In this document: positions 52,016-60,302 of the stretch, one piece after another | Numbering within the stretch: the stretch's first letter is position 1 | Layout: each line of letters opens with the position of its first letter | Source of the DNA: Pedobacter terrae | Lineage (GTDB): Bacteria > Bacteroidota > Bacteroidia > Sphingobacteriales > Sphingobacteriaceae | Reading direction: 5' to 3' | DNA length: 64,000 nt | Assembly: GCF_900100705.1 (NCBI RefSeq) | Contig: NZ_FNCH01000002.1 | Location: 62,001-126,000 of the forward strand | Made by a program: the position numbers and the translations under genes | The notes under the pieces: model-generated | The model's input: only the letters and a program-made list of their open reading frames with translations | Databases searched by the model: none | Told to the model about the DNA's origin: nothing

Positions 52016-53041
52016 ATGGATCAGGAAACCTGGAAATTAGTACTCGAATATTTGGCTGTAAAGGGAGATTTGAACAGCAGCAAAGCTGAAACTGCATTGT
52101 TAGAAAAAAGACTTATGGATTGGGTGGGTGAAGATAGTGATCGTGAAGAGCAATTAGAAGAGGTATTATTACTATGGCAGGACACGGCTCAACTACCGGA
52201 CGACGGATTGTGGAGAGAAAGTTTTGCCGGCATCAGAAAACAGATCGATCAGGCTCCAGTCAGAAAATTTAAAATATTAAAATGGTGGACAGTGGCAACT
52301 GCTGCAGCAATTATCGGGGCACTAATCTTTTTTATTGCCGGAGATCAAAAGTTATTGACTTCTGAGCAAAATCAGGTTGCATGGACAACCAAAACTGCAG
52401 CGCCAGGTAAAATCATTAATGTACTACTTCCGGATAGTTCCGAGATCTGGTTAAACTCAGGGAGTAGCATCAGCTTTCCACAAAACCTGAAACATGCCGG
52501 CACTAGAAAGGTTAAACTCAATGGAGAAGCTTTTTTTAAAGTAAAAAGAGACCCTGCTCATCCCTTTGTAGTAAAAAGCCAAAATATCCAAACCAGGGTA
52601 CTGGGCACCAGTTTTAACATCCGGGCATGGAAAAATCACAAGCCAGAAGTAACTGTACTCACCGGAAAGGTTGCCGTTTCGAGAGATTCTGCAGGCACAC
52701 AATCAGCAGCTGTCCACCTTCTTCCAAATCAAAAAGTAACTTACAATACGAAATTGGCACTCCTGGTACGCGAAAATGTAGAAGATGCGAAAACATCAAC
52801 TGACTGGCGGATTGGAAAATTGTATTTCAATAAAACGCCGATGGAAGATGTATTCCAGACCATATCACGGAAATATGCCCTTAAAGTAGTTTCAGACAGA
52901 TCATTTGACAACTGTGAACTAACGGCAAAATTTGATAATGTAAGCATAAAAGAAGTGTTGCGCACACTGGAGCTTACATTCGATATCCATTATACCATAA
53001 ACAAACAGATTATTTATATAAAAGGAGGTAGATGTAATTAA
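52016..53041 (+). CDS. FecR-type anti-sigma factor with STN-like tail
   Basis: A 341-aa membrane protein. The N-terminal cytosolic part (about 1-85) would hold the sigma factor. One membrane helix follows (WWTVATAAAIIGALIFFIAG), then a FecR domain (AAPGKIINVLLPDSSEIWLN, KVKLNGEAFFKVKRDPAHPF, TSFNIRAWKNHKPEVTVLTG), and a C-terminal DUF4974-type region (LYFNKTPMEDVFQTISRKYA, CELTAKFDNVSIKEVLRTLE) that resembles the STN domain. In this system the TonB-dependent receptor contacts FecR in the periplasm to release the sigma factor. Followed by a hairpin and SusC. Confidence 0.9.
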   Translation: MDQETWKLVLEYLAVKGDLNSSKAETALLEKRLMDWVGEDSDREEQLEEVLLLWQDTAQLPDDGLWRESFAGIRKQIDQAPVRKFKILKWWTVATAAAIIGALIFFIAGDQKLLTSEQNQVAWTTKTAAPGKIINVLLPDSSEIWLNSGSSISFPQNLKHAGTRKVKLNGEAFFKVKRDPAHPFVVKSQNIQTRVLGTSFNIRAWKNHKPEVTVLTGKVAVSRDSAGTQSAAVHLLPNQKVTYNTKLALLVRENVEDAKTSTDWRIGKLYFNKTPMEDVFQTISRKYALKVVSDRSFDNCELTAKFDNVSIKEVLRTLELTFDIHYTINKQIIYIKGGRCN

Positions 53042-53057
53042 ACAACCAGTAAAAGAT

Positions 53058-53087
53058 AGCTGCAGCATGTTGGCGCATGCCGCAGCT
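53058..53087 (+). promoter_or_regulatory. Intercistronic hairpin between anti-sigma and SusC genes
   Basis: AGCTGCAGCATG (53058-53069) pairs with CATGCCGCAGCT (53076-53087) with one mismatch and a 6-base loop. There is no U-run directly after, so it is probably an mRNA-processing or attenuation element that lets SusC be expressed at a different level from the sigma/FecR pair. Confidence 0.5.
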
Positions 53088-53138
53088 AAGAAATTTTAAA
53101 TTTTATTTTAACCCATCAAGATTAAAACAGACAAAGTT

Positions 53139-56100
53139 ATGAAAAAGTCCGCAGTGACTAGTCAATTAATTTTTAGCGCAATGCGTTTTTTTACTCTCAT
53201 TTACATCATGCTCTCCACTATGCTCTTTGTAGGGCAGGCATCGCCGGTAAATGCACAACAATTAAACGTTAAAGTAAGTATCAATATCAAAAAGGGATCT
53301 TTAACGGAACTTTTTAAAACCATAGAAAAGAAAACCGGCCTGTATTTCGTATACACCAACAAAGATGCCATAGAGAAACAAAACCTAAGTGGTTTTAAGG
53401 CAGAAAATGAAGCCGTAAGCACTTTGCTCGACCGGATATTACCTCCTTTTCAGCTCACCTACCTGATCGAGAAAAACCAGATCATCATCAAAAAATCAAT
53501 ACGAATTAAAGGTAAGGTAACTGACGAAAAAGGTCTGCCACTGCCTGGGGTAAACGTAATTGAAAAAGGAAATAACAATTCTACCAGCACCAACTTAAAT
53601 GGAGAATTTAACCTGAATGCATCAAACAGTAAGGCCTTACTGATCTTTAAAATGATCGGTTATCAGAGCAGGGAAATTGCACTAAAGGGCGAAACTGAAC
53701 TAAACATCAACCTCTCTCCTGATGAAACAGCACTCTCTGATGTAGTGGTTACCGCACTTGGTATTAAACGCGCCGAAAAGGCCCTTGGTTATTCAATCGC
53801 TACCGTAAAAGGAAGTGATGTTAACACGGTAAAAGAAGTAAATGTGATCAACTCACTGGCCGGAAAGGTCGCTGGTGTAAATGTGGTCAGCACGGGTGCT
53901 GATCCCGGATCAAGTTCATTTATCACCATTAGGGGGCAATCATCAATCGCGACCGACAACCAGCCTTTATTTGTGGTAGATGGCGTTCCGGTAGCGCATT
54001 CACTCCGTGCAACATCAGAGGTTGGCCGTTCATCGGTTGATTACGGTAGCCCGATTGCGGATATCAGTCCGGATGATGTAGAAAGTATCACCATATTAAA
54101 AGGTGCAAGTGCTGCCGCATTATACGGAAGCAGGGCCGGAAGTGGTGTGGTCTTGATTACCACAAAAAGTGGCTCAACAAACAAAAAGGGTTTAGGAATA
54201 AACTTTAATTCAAACGCCATGTACGATCAGGCATGGATGTTCCCTCATTTTCAGCACACTTTTGGAGGAGGCGAATATACCGACGATCCGGCATCTTCCA
54301 CCACATCTGCCTGGGGGCCTCGGCTTGATGTGGGTACCAAACACCTGCAATGGAACAGTCCGCTGGATGCCAGCGGAAAACCAATTGCTACCGATTGGGT
54401 ATCGCATCCTAACAATCCGCAGGACTTTTATGAAACCGGCTCTACCTACACCAACAATATTTCCATTAATGGCAAAAATGCCGATGGCAATTACCGTTTA
54501 TCATACACCAACCTGAGCAATAAAGGGATTGTACCCAATACCGACCTCAAAAGGAATACGCTTAATCTTTCGGCCACCTATGTGTTGCACCCCAAATTGA
54601 AAATCAGCACCAATATTGGTTATGTAAACAATAAAAGCGATAACCGGCCATCGGCTTACCGGGAAAGTGTAACACAGATGCTGTATTCACTCCCACCAAA
54701 TATGAACATCAACGACCTGAAAAACTACTGGAAACCGGGAAGGGAAAATATAGAGCAGTTTTCAGCAGATGATTCTGACAACCCCTATTTCGTAGCCTAC
54801 CAACATACTAATGGCTACGACAGGAACCGCTTAACTGGGAATATACAGGCGGTTTACGACATTTCCAAAAACTTAAGTTTAATGGTACGTACCGGGCTTG
54901 ACATGTTCAATGAAGAACACGAGACCAAACGCCCTTTCAGTTCAAAACGTTTTAAATTTGGCGGATATGGTGTAGATAATTCTTTCTTTAAGGAACAGAA
55001 CACAGATTTTTTACTGAGCTATAAAAAACTATTCAATCAGGATTGGTCTTTGAGTCTTTCTGCCGGAGGAAACCAAATGGATCAAACCAACCGGTTTACC
55101 GCGCAGAAAACCGAGAGCCTGAGTATTCCAGGTGTATACAACATTGCGAATGCGCAGGCAGGTACCATCGTAAATTCGCAATATAATTCCCGCAAACGCA
55201 TCAATAGCATCTATGGTCTTGGCCAGTTATCGTTTAAGGATATGGTTTTTCTTGATGTAACAGGCAGAAACGATTGGTCGAGCACACTTCCGGCTGGCAA
55301 CAATTCGTACTTTTATCCTTCCGCATCATTAAGCACTATTGTAACGGATGTGTTCAAGATCAAGTCAGATGTACTTTCTTTCGTTAAACTGAGGGCAAAC
55401 TGGGCACAGGTGGGTAGTGATACCGATCCTTACCAATTGTACAATACCATTCCCTTTAACCAGGATTGGGGAGATGTAAAAAGAGCTACGATTGAATTTA
55501 ACCTCAAAAACAACTTCCTGAAGCCTGAAATTGCCACGTCTTATGAGTTTGGCGGAGACCTGCGCTTTTTCAAAAGCAGAGTAGGTATCGATGTTACCTG
55601 GTACAAAACCAATAAGCGTAATCAAATCATTAATATTCCTACCACCATTGCATCGGGGTCATCAAACCGGTTGATCAATGCCGGAAATATCCAGAACAGC
55701 GGATGGGAAATCGGATTAAACGCTGTTCCATTTGATGGCAGCTTTAAATGGGAAACCAATATAAACTTTACCACAAACGAGAATAAGGTTATAGCATTAT
55801 CAGAAGGTTTAAAAGAATACTCAATGGGCAGTGCAGATGGGGACAATATCCGTTACCTGATTAAGGAAGGTACCAAAATCGGCGACTTCTACACCCCGAG
55901 TTACACCAAAGTAACAAGCGGACCAAACGCGGGAGCAGCGTTACTAGACAAAACCGGGCACTACATCCGTAACAATAGCGAATACCTTAAAATCGGAAAC
56001 TATAACCCCGATTTTACCATGGGCTTCAACAATACTTTCAGTTACAAAAACTTTACCCTAAATGTACTTTTAGACTGGCGTAAGGGCGGCAATTTTTACT

Positions 56101-56591
56101 CGTACGTAGTAAAATCACTGATCAACGCAGGCTTAACCGATAACACATTGGTGGGCAGAGATGCAGAAACCGGCGGTTTACCTTGGACGGATTCGCAGGG
56201 CAAAAAACGGAACGACGGAATGATTATTCCGGGCTACATTGCAGATGCGAACGGCAACCTAACCCAAAACACGGTAATTATTGCCGCTTCTGATTTTTAT
56301 AACAACACCTACAACAAATACTATGAAAGGTTAACCTATTCGGCCTCCTTTCTGAAAATCAGGGAAGCTTCATTAACCTATATATTCAGTAAAAAGCTGA
56401 CTCGCAAACTGCCCATCAGCAACCTGTCACTATCGCTTATTGGGAGGAACCTCTATACCTGGACCGGCAACGGACTGGGTTATGATCCTGAAACGACTAT
56501 GAGTGTTACCGAAGGCTTTAAACTAGGCGTAGGTCACTGGACACTTCCGGGAACACGCTCATTCGGTTTTAAATTAAGTTGTAACTTTTAA
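53139..56591 (+). CDS. SusC/RagA-family TonB-dependent receptor with STN domain
   Basis: An 1150-aa outer-membrane receptor. After a signal peptide (to about NAQ at 40) comes an STN domain (KKGSLTELFKTIEKKTGLYF, LSGFKAENEAVSTLLDRILP), marking it as a sigma-regulating transducer, then a CarboxypepD-like domain (RIKGKVTDEKGLPLPGVNVI), the plug (VKEVNVINSLAGKVAGVNVV, DVESITILKGASAAALYGSR, AGSGVVLITTKSG) and a 22-strand barrel ending FGFKLSCNF. It imports a substrate in concert with SusD 11 bp downstream, powered by TonB. The next genes suggest a phosphate ester. Confidence 0.9.
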   Translation: MKKSAVTSQLIFSAMRFFTLIYIMLSTMLFVGQASPVNAQQLNVKVSINIKKGSLTELFKTIEKKTGLYFVYTNKDAIEKQNLSGFKAENEAVSTLLDRILPPFQLTYLIEKNQIIIKKSIRIKGKVTDEKGLPLPGVNVIEKGNNNSTSTNLNGEFNLNASNSKALLIFKMIGYQSREIALKGETELNINLSPDETALSDVVVTALGIKRAEKALGYSIATVKGSDVNTVKEVNVINSLAGKVAGVNVVSTGADPGSSSFITIRGQSSIATDNQPLFVVDGVPVAHSLRATSEVGRSSVDYGSPIADISPDDVESITILKGASAAALYGSRAGSGVVLITTKSGSTNKKGLGINFNSNAMYDQAWMFPHFQHTFGGGEYTDDPASSTTSAWGPRLDVGTKHLQWNSPLDASGKPIATDWVSHPNNPQDFYETGSTYTNNISINGKNADGNYRLSYTNLSNKGIVPNTDLKRNTLNLSATYVLHPKLKISTNIGYVNNKSDNRPSAYRESVTQMLYSLPPNMNINDLKNYWKPGRENIEQFSADDSDNPYFVAYQHTNGYDRNRLTGNIQAVYDISKNLSLMVRTGLDMFNEEHETKRPFSSKRFKFGGYGVDNSFFKEQNTDFLLSYKKLFNQDWSLSLSAGGNQMDQTNRFTAQKTESLSIPGVYNIANAQAGTIVNSQYNSRKRINSIYGLGQLSFKDMVFLDVTGRNDWSSTLPAGNNSYFYPSASLSTIVTDVFKIKSDVLSFVKLRANWAQVGSDTDPYQLYNTIPFNQDWGDVKRATIEFNLKNNFLKPEIATSYEFGGDLRFFKSRVGIDVTWYKTNKRNQIINIPTTIASGSSNRLINAGNIQNSGWEIGLNAVPFDGSFKWETNINFTTNENKVIALSEGLKEYSMGSADGDNIRYLIKEGTKIGDFYTPSYTKVTSGPNAGAALLDKTGHYIRNNSEYLKIGNYNPDFTMGFNNTFSYKNFTLNVLLDWRKGGNFYSYVVKSLINAGLTDNTLVGRDAETGGLPWTDSQGKKRNDGMIIPGYIADANGNLTQNTVIIAASDFYNNTYNKYYERLTYSASFLKIREASLTYIFSKKLTRKLPISNLSLSLIGRNLYTWTGNGLGYDPETTMSVTEGFKLGVGHWTLPGTRSFGFKLSCNF

Positions 56592-56602
56592 CCTGTACAG
56601 AA

Positions 56603-58075
56603 ATGAAATTCAAATATACAACGCTACTTTTCGCTATACTGGCTTTGATTACAAGCTGTACCAAAGATTTTGAAAAGATAAATACCAACCCCAATGCTCC
56701 TGAAACCACCAATACCGAATTTTTAATGTCTGACGTATTGGTTTCTACCGCTTATGCCTACCAGGAAAATGCGGTAAACCGAAGGCCCGCCTCTGCAGCG
56801 CGCTACCTCACCCTTGTTCGAAATACCGGCTACGACCTGTTGGATTGGGGCCCGGTTGATTGGGATGATATTTATGCCCGCTTAGCCGTAAACAAAACCT
56901 TTATTGAAACTGCACAAAAACGTTCAGAAAACCAGTACGTTGCCATCGGCAAAATCATGAAGGCTTTTAACTTTGGCTACCTTACCGATTTATATGGCGA
57001 TATCCCCTATTCTCAGGCCTTAAAATCTAAAGAGGCTAATATTATTTATCCCGAATACGATCAGCAGCAGGCCATTTACCCCGATTTATTGAGGGAATTA
57101 AGAGAAGCCAACGATATGCTAAAAGGCAACACTCAGGAAATAAATGCCAAAGGCGATGTAATGTTTAAAGGCAAGGCTCTTGCCTGGCGCAAATTTGCCA
57201 ATTCGCTACGTCTCCGGATGTTATTGCGGATCTCAAAAAATTATGCGCCTGCCTTTACCGAAATGCAGGAAATCTTGAACGATAAAACAGCTTATCCTGT
57301 CTTTGAAAGCAGTGCAGACAATGCAGAAGCAGCCTATTTGGGCAATATTGCGGCCTATAGCTGGCCGGGCGGCCCTTTGGCAATGATCGATTTTGATTAC
57401 CTAAAAACAAAAGCAAGCAAAGAACTGGTAGACAGATTGATACAAAGGAATGATCCAAGGTTGACTGTGTGGGTAGAACCGGTAAAAAGTACCACCGGAT
57501 CAACTGTTGATCTGAACCGATACGTAGGAGTGCCTAATGCCATCGATGCACCAGCTGCCTATAACGGTGGCGAAGATCATGTTTCGGTTTTCTCTTCTAC
57601 ATTTTTCAGAAAAAACGGAGGCGCTTCCAACACATTATTAAAAGCCAGTTTAATCACTTATACGGAGCAATGCTTTATTTTGGCAGAGGCTATACAAAAA
57701 GGAAAACTAACCGTAAGCGGCGAAACTGCAGAATCGCTGTACTATAAAGGCATCAAAGAATCGATGAGCAGCTACGCTGTAAGTGCTACACAGGCCTATT
57801 ATGATCAACCTTTGGTAAAATACGATGGTACACTTGAACAATTGATTACCCAGAAATGGCTCGCTATGCTGTTTAAAGGTGCTGAAGGATGGTTTGATCA
57901 GCGCCGTACCGGCTACCCTGCTTTTGTTACCGGTCCGTTAGCAGCAGGGAGAAGCATTCCAAAACGTTATACCTACCCTGATTCGGAAAGTGCAAAAAAC
58001 CGTGTTAACTATCAAAAAGCCGTTTCCGTTTTTGGTGCCGACAATCAGTATACCTTAATGTGGTACCTGAAATAA
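56603..58075 (+). CDS. SusD/RagB-family outer-membrane lipoprotein
   Basis: A 490-aa surface lipoprotein (lipobox LITSCTKD, Cys at about 18) that would form the lid of the SusC transporter. Typical SusD-family features: FEKINTNPNAPETTNTEF at the mature N-terminus, TPR-like helices, LTDLYGDIPYSQALKSKEAN, KALAWRKFANSLRLRMLLRI and AMLFKGAEGWFDQRRTGYPA. The layout fits the SusD-like group 2, with the KINTNPN start. The gene lies between SusC and a phosphatase, so the ligand may be phosphorylated. Full length. Confidence 0.9.
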   Translation: MKFKYTTLLFAILALITSCTKDFEKINTNPNAPETTNTEFLMSDVLVSTAYAYQENAVNRRPASAARYLTLVRNTGYDLLDWGPVDWDDIYARLAVNKTFIETAQKRSENQYVAIGKIMKAFNFGYLTDLYGDIPYSQALKSKEANIIYPEYDQQQAIYPDLLRELREANDMLKGNTQEINAKGDVMFKGKALAWRKFANSLRLRMLLRISKNYAPAFTEMQEILNDKTAYPVFESSADNAEAAYLGNIAAYSWPGGPLAMIDFDYLKTKASKELVDRLIQRNDPRLTVWVEPVKSTTGSTVDLNRYVGVPNAIDAPAAYNGGEDHVSVFSSTFFRKNGGASNTLLKASLITYTEQCFILAEAIQKGKLTVSGETAESLYYKGIKESMSSYAVSATQAYYDQPLVKYDGTLEQLITQKWLAMLFKGAEGWFDQRRTGYPAFVTGPLAAGRSIPKRYTYPDSESAKNRVNYQKAVSVFGADNQYTLMWYLK

Positions 58076-58105
58076 ATGAATTCCTTTACTATTCAATAAA
58101 ATAAT

Positions 58106-59395
58106 ATGAAATTATATATGAAAGCTTTCTCTTTTTTATTTACACTCTCTGTTTTAGCCATTGGCGTTAAAACATATGCCCAGGATTTTAAACCTGGGCA
58201 TTTTCCCGATCGTGTAATTTTAACCTGGGCCGGAGATCCTGCCACCAGCCAAACTGTTAACTGGCGTACCGATACCACTATTAAGGCCTCAAAAGCCCAG
58301 GTCAAAGCCGAAGATTCTAATCCGGCGCTTGAACAATCGATTACGAGTTACGATGCTATTTCTACTTTACTTGGAAGCGGAAATAATTACGAAATTGCAA
58401 GCTACCACCACGTTACTTTTACCAACCTTAAACCTGCAACGGTTTATGCCTACCGGGTTGGCTCTGGCGAACATTGGAGTGAGTGGTTCCAGTTTACCAC
58501 TGCATCAGTTAAAAATAAGCCATTTTCTTTTATTTACCTTGGCGACGCACAGAACGACATCCGCTCTAAGTGGTCGCGTGTTATCCGTAAGGCATTTTCG
58601 CATCAGCCCGATGCCAGATTTATCATCCATGCCGGCGACCTGATCAACCGTTCCAATAACGACCAGGAATGGGGCGAATGGCATTATGGCGGTGGTTTCA
58701 TCAATGGTATGATTCCCAGTATCCCCTCCCCCGGAAACCATGAATATGTACGCGATGATAAAAGAAAATTGATACTCGATCCTCATTGGGGCGTACAGTA
58801 CACTTTTGCCGGCAACGGACCAAAAGGTCTGGAAGAATCCGTTTATTATATCGATTATCAGGATATGCGGATCATTTCCCTGGATTCGCAAATGATCATA
58901 TTGGACGAAGCATCAGCCAAAGCTGAATATGAGTGGCTCGAAAAAGTATTAAAGGAAAATACCAAGCTATGGACGGTAATTACCTTTCACCATCCCATTT
59001 TTTCGACAGCAAAGAGCAGGGATAATAAGGAATTCAGAGATCGGTTTAAACCCTTATTTGATAAATACCATATTGATCTTGTACTGCAGGGCCATGACCA
59101 CACGTACAGCCGTGGACAAAACCTGCCAAGAGGATTATCAGGAAGGGAAATAAGCGGTCCGGTTTATTTGGTTTCGGTTGCAGGCCCTAAAATGTACAAA
59201 GTAGATGGAGCAAAATGGATGGATGTATCGATAGAAAACACCCAGCTTTTCCAGGTTATTCATATTGATGGGGCAAACCTTAAATTTGAGGCCTATAAAA
59301 CCTCTGGCGAACTTTTCGATGCTTTCTCCTTAAAAAAAACCGACAGAAACAGTGCAGCAGCATTCACAGAGAGGAACGCTGCAGAAAATCCTTAG
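58106..59395 (+). CDS. Secreted purple-acid-phosphatase-like metallophosphoesterase
   Basis: A 429-aa secreted enzyme (signal peptide ending KTYAQ). An N-terminal fibronectin-like domain (RVILTWAGDPATSQTVNWRT, HVTFTNLKPATVYAYRVGSG) precedes the catalytic domain, with IYLGDAQNDIRSKWS, FIIHAGDLINRSNNDQEW, IPSPGNHEY, TVITFHHPIFSTAKSRDN and LVLQGHDHTYSRG, the metal-binding set of purple acid phosphatases. It removes phosphate from esters outside the cell. It lies in the SusC/SusD operon (30 bp after SusD) and 2 bp before the GDPD gene, so the two enzymes probably act in series. Confidence 0.85.
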   Translation: MKLYMKAFSFLFTLSVLAIGVKTYAQDFKPGHFPDRVILTWAGDPATSQTVNWRTDTTIKASKAQVKAEDSNPALEQSITSYDAISTLLGSGNNYEIASYHHVTFTNLKPATVYAYRVGSGEHWSEWFQFTTASVKNKPFSFIYLGDAQNDIRSKWSRVIRKAFSHQPDARFIIHAGDLINRSNNDQEWGEWHYGGGFINGMIPSIPSPGNHEYVRDDKRKLILDPHWGVQYTFAGNGPKGLEESVYYIDYQDMRIISLDSQMIILDEASAKAEYEWLEKVLKENTKLWTVITFHHPIFSTAKSRDNKEFRDRFKPLFDKYHIDLVLQGHDHTYSRGQNLPRGLSGREISGPVYLVSVAGPKMYKVDGAKWMDVSIENTQLFQVIHIDGANLKFEAYKTSGELFDAFSLKKTDRNSAAAFTERNAAENP

Positions 59396-59397
59396 CC

Positions 59398-60226
59398 ATG
59401 AGCATAAATATAAAACAGGTTTCACTGGGCATCTTATTCATCAGCCTCTGTACACCTGCATTCTCACAACAGGTGATGAAGCCTCTGCCGAAATCAAAAA
59501 ATGCTTTTATCGTGATTGCCCATCGTGGCAGTCATTTAATTAAACCCGAAAATACAATAGCTTCCATTACGGAGGCTATTGATTTGGGTGCAGATTATGT
59601 GGAGCTTGATCTGCGTACCACAAAAGACGGGCACCTGGTACTTTTGCATAACGACCGTGTAGACGGATTAAGTAATGGAAAAGGACTGATAAAAGACCTC
59701 GATTTTGAAGCAGCAAGACAACTTATCCTTAAAGGAAAAGACGGGAGTTTACACCAGATTGCCAGTTTTGAGGAGGCATTAAGGGCTTGCAAAGGAAAAA
59801 TAAATATCTATTTTGAATTTTAAAGCAGCCGAAGTAAAAGAAGCATATCAAGCGATTAAAAAAGCGGGAATGGCGCATCAGGTATTGGTTTATGTCGGCG
59901 ACCACAGCGATTACTTTTCCTGGCGGAAAACAGCACCTGAAATGCCCATAATGTCGCATTTAGATCATACCATTACAACCGAAGAAGCCTTAAAGGAGGC
60001 AATGGCTAAAGTCCCTTTGGAGGCGATTAACAATGTGCTCAATGAAACATTACGACCAGTTCTAAAAACCATGGGCATCAGTATCTTTATGGATGTACAA
60101 AAAGCAAACGAGACACCCGATGATTGGATGACAGCAATAAAATTTGGCATTCAGGGATTACAGACCGATCATCCAAAGTCACTAATTGACTATCTTCGAG
60201 TGCGTAAAATAAGAGATAGGATGTAA
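59398..60226 (+). pseudogene. Glycerophosphodiester phosphodiesterase broken by a frameshift
   Basis: The first part (59398-59823) has a signal peptide (FISLCTPAFSQQ) and the GDPD catalytic start: FIVIAHRGSHLIKPENTIAS, DLGADYVELDLRTTKDGHLV, VLLHNDRVDGLSNGKGLIKD, then IYFEF and a stop. The second part, open in the +1 frame to 60226, continues as NFKAAEVKEAYQAIKKAG and contains HQVLVYVGDHSDYFSW, DVQKANETPDDW and GIQGLQTDHPKSLIDYL, the usual C-terminal half. Removing one T from TTTT at 59811-59814 restores one frame of about 275 aa. It would release glycerol-3-phosphate from phospholipid head-group diesters. It is a recent inactivation or a sequencing error. Confidence 0.75.
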
Positions 60227-60241
60227 ATAAATTTATATTTT

Positions 60242-60272
60242 GGAGATAAATCCTACTACCGGATTTATCTCC
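60242..60272. terminator. Bidirectional hairpin between converging genes
   Basis: GGAGATAAATCC (60242-60253) pairs perfectly with GGATTTATCTCC (60261-60272) around a 7-base loop, between the plus-strand GDPD gene and the minus-strand sensor kinase. U-runs are short, so termination may be weak. Confidence 0.6.
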
Positions 60273-60302
60273 TATTCAGACCTTATTAAAGATCGCGAAG
60301 GC

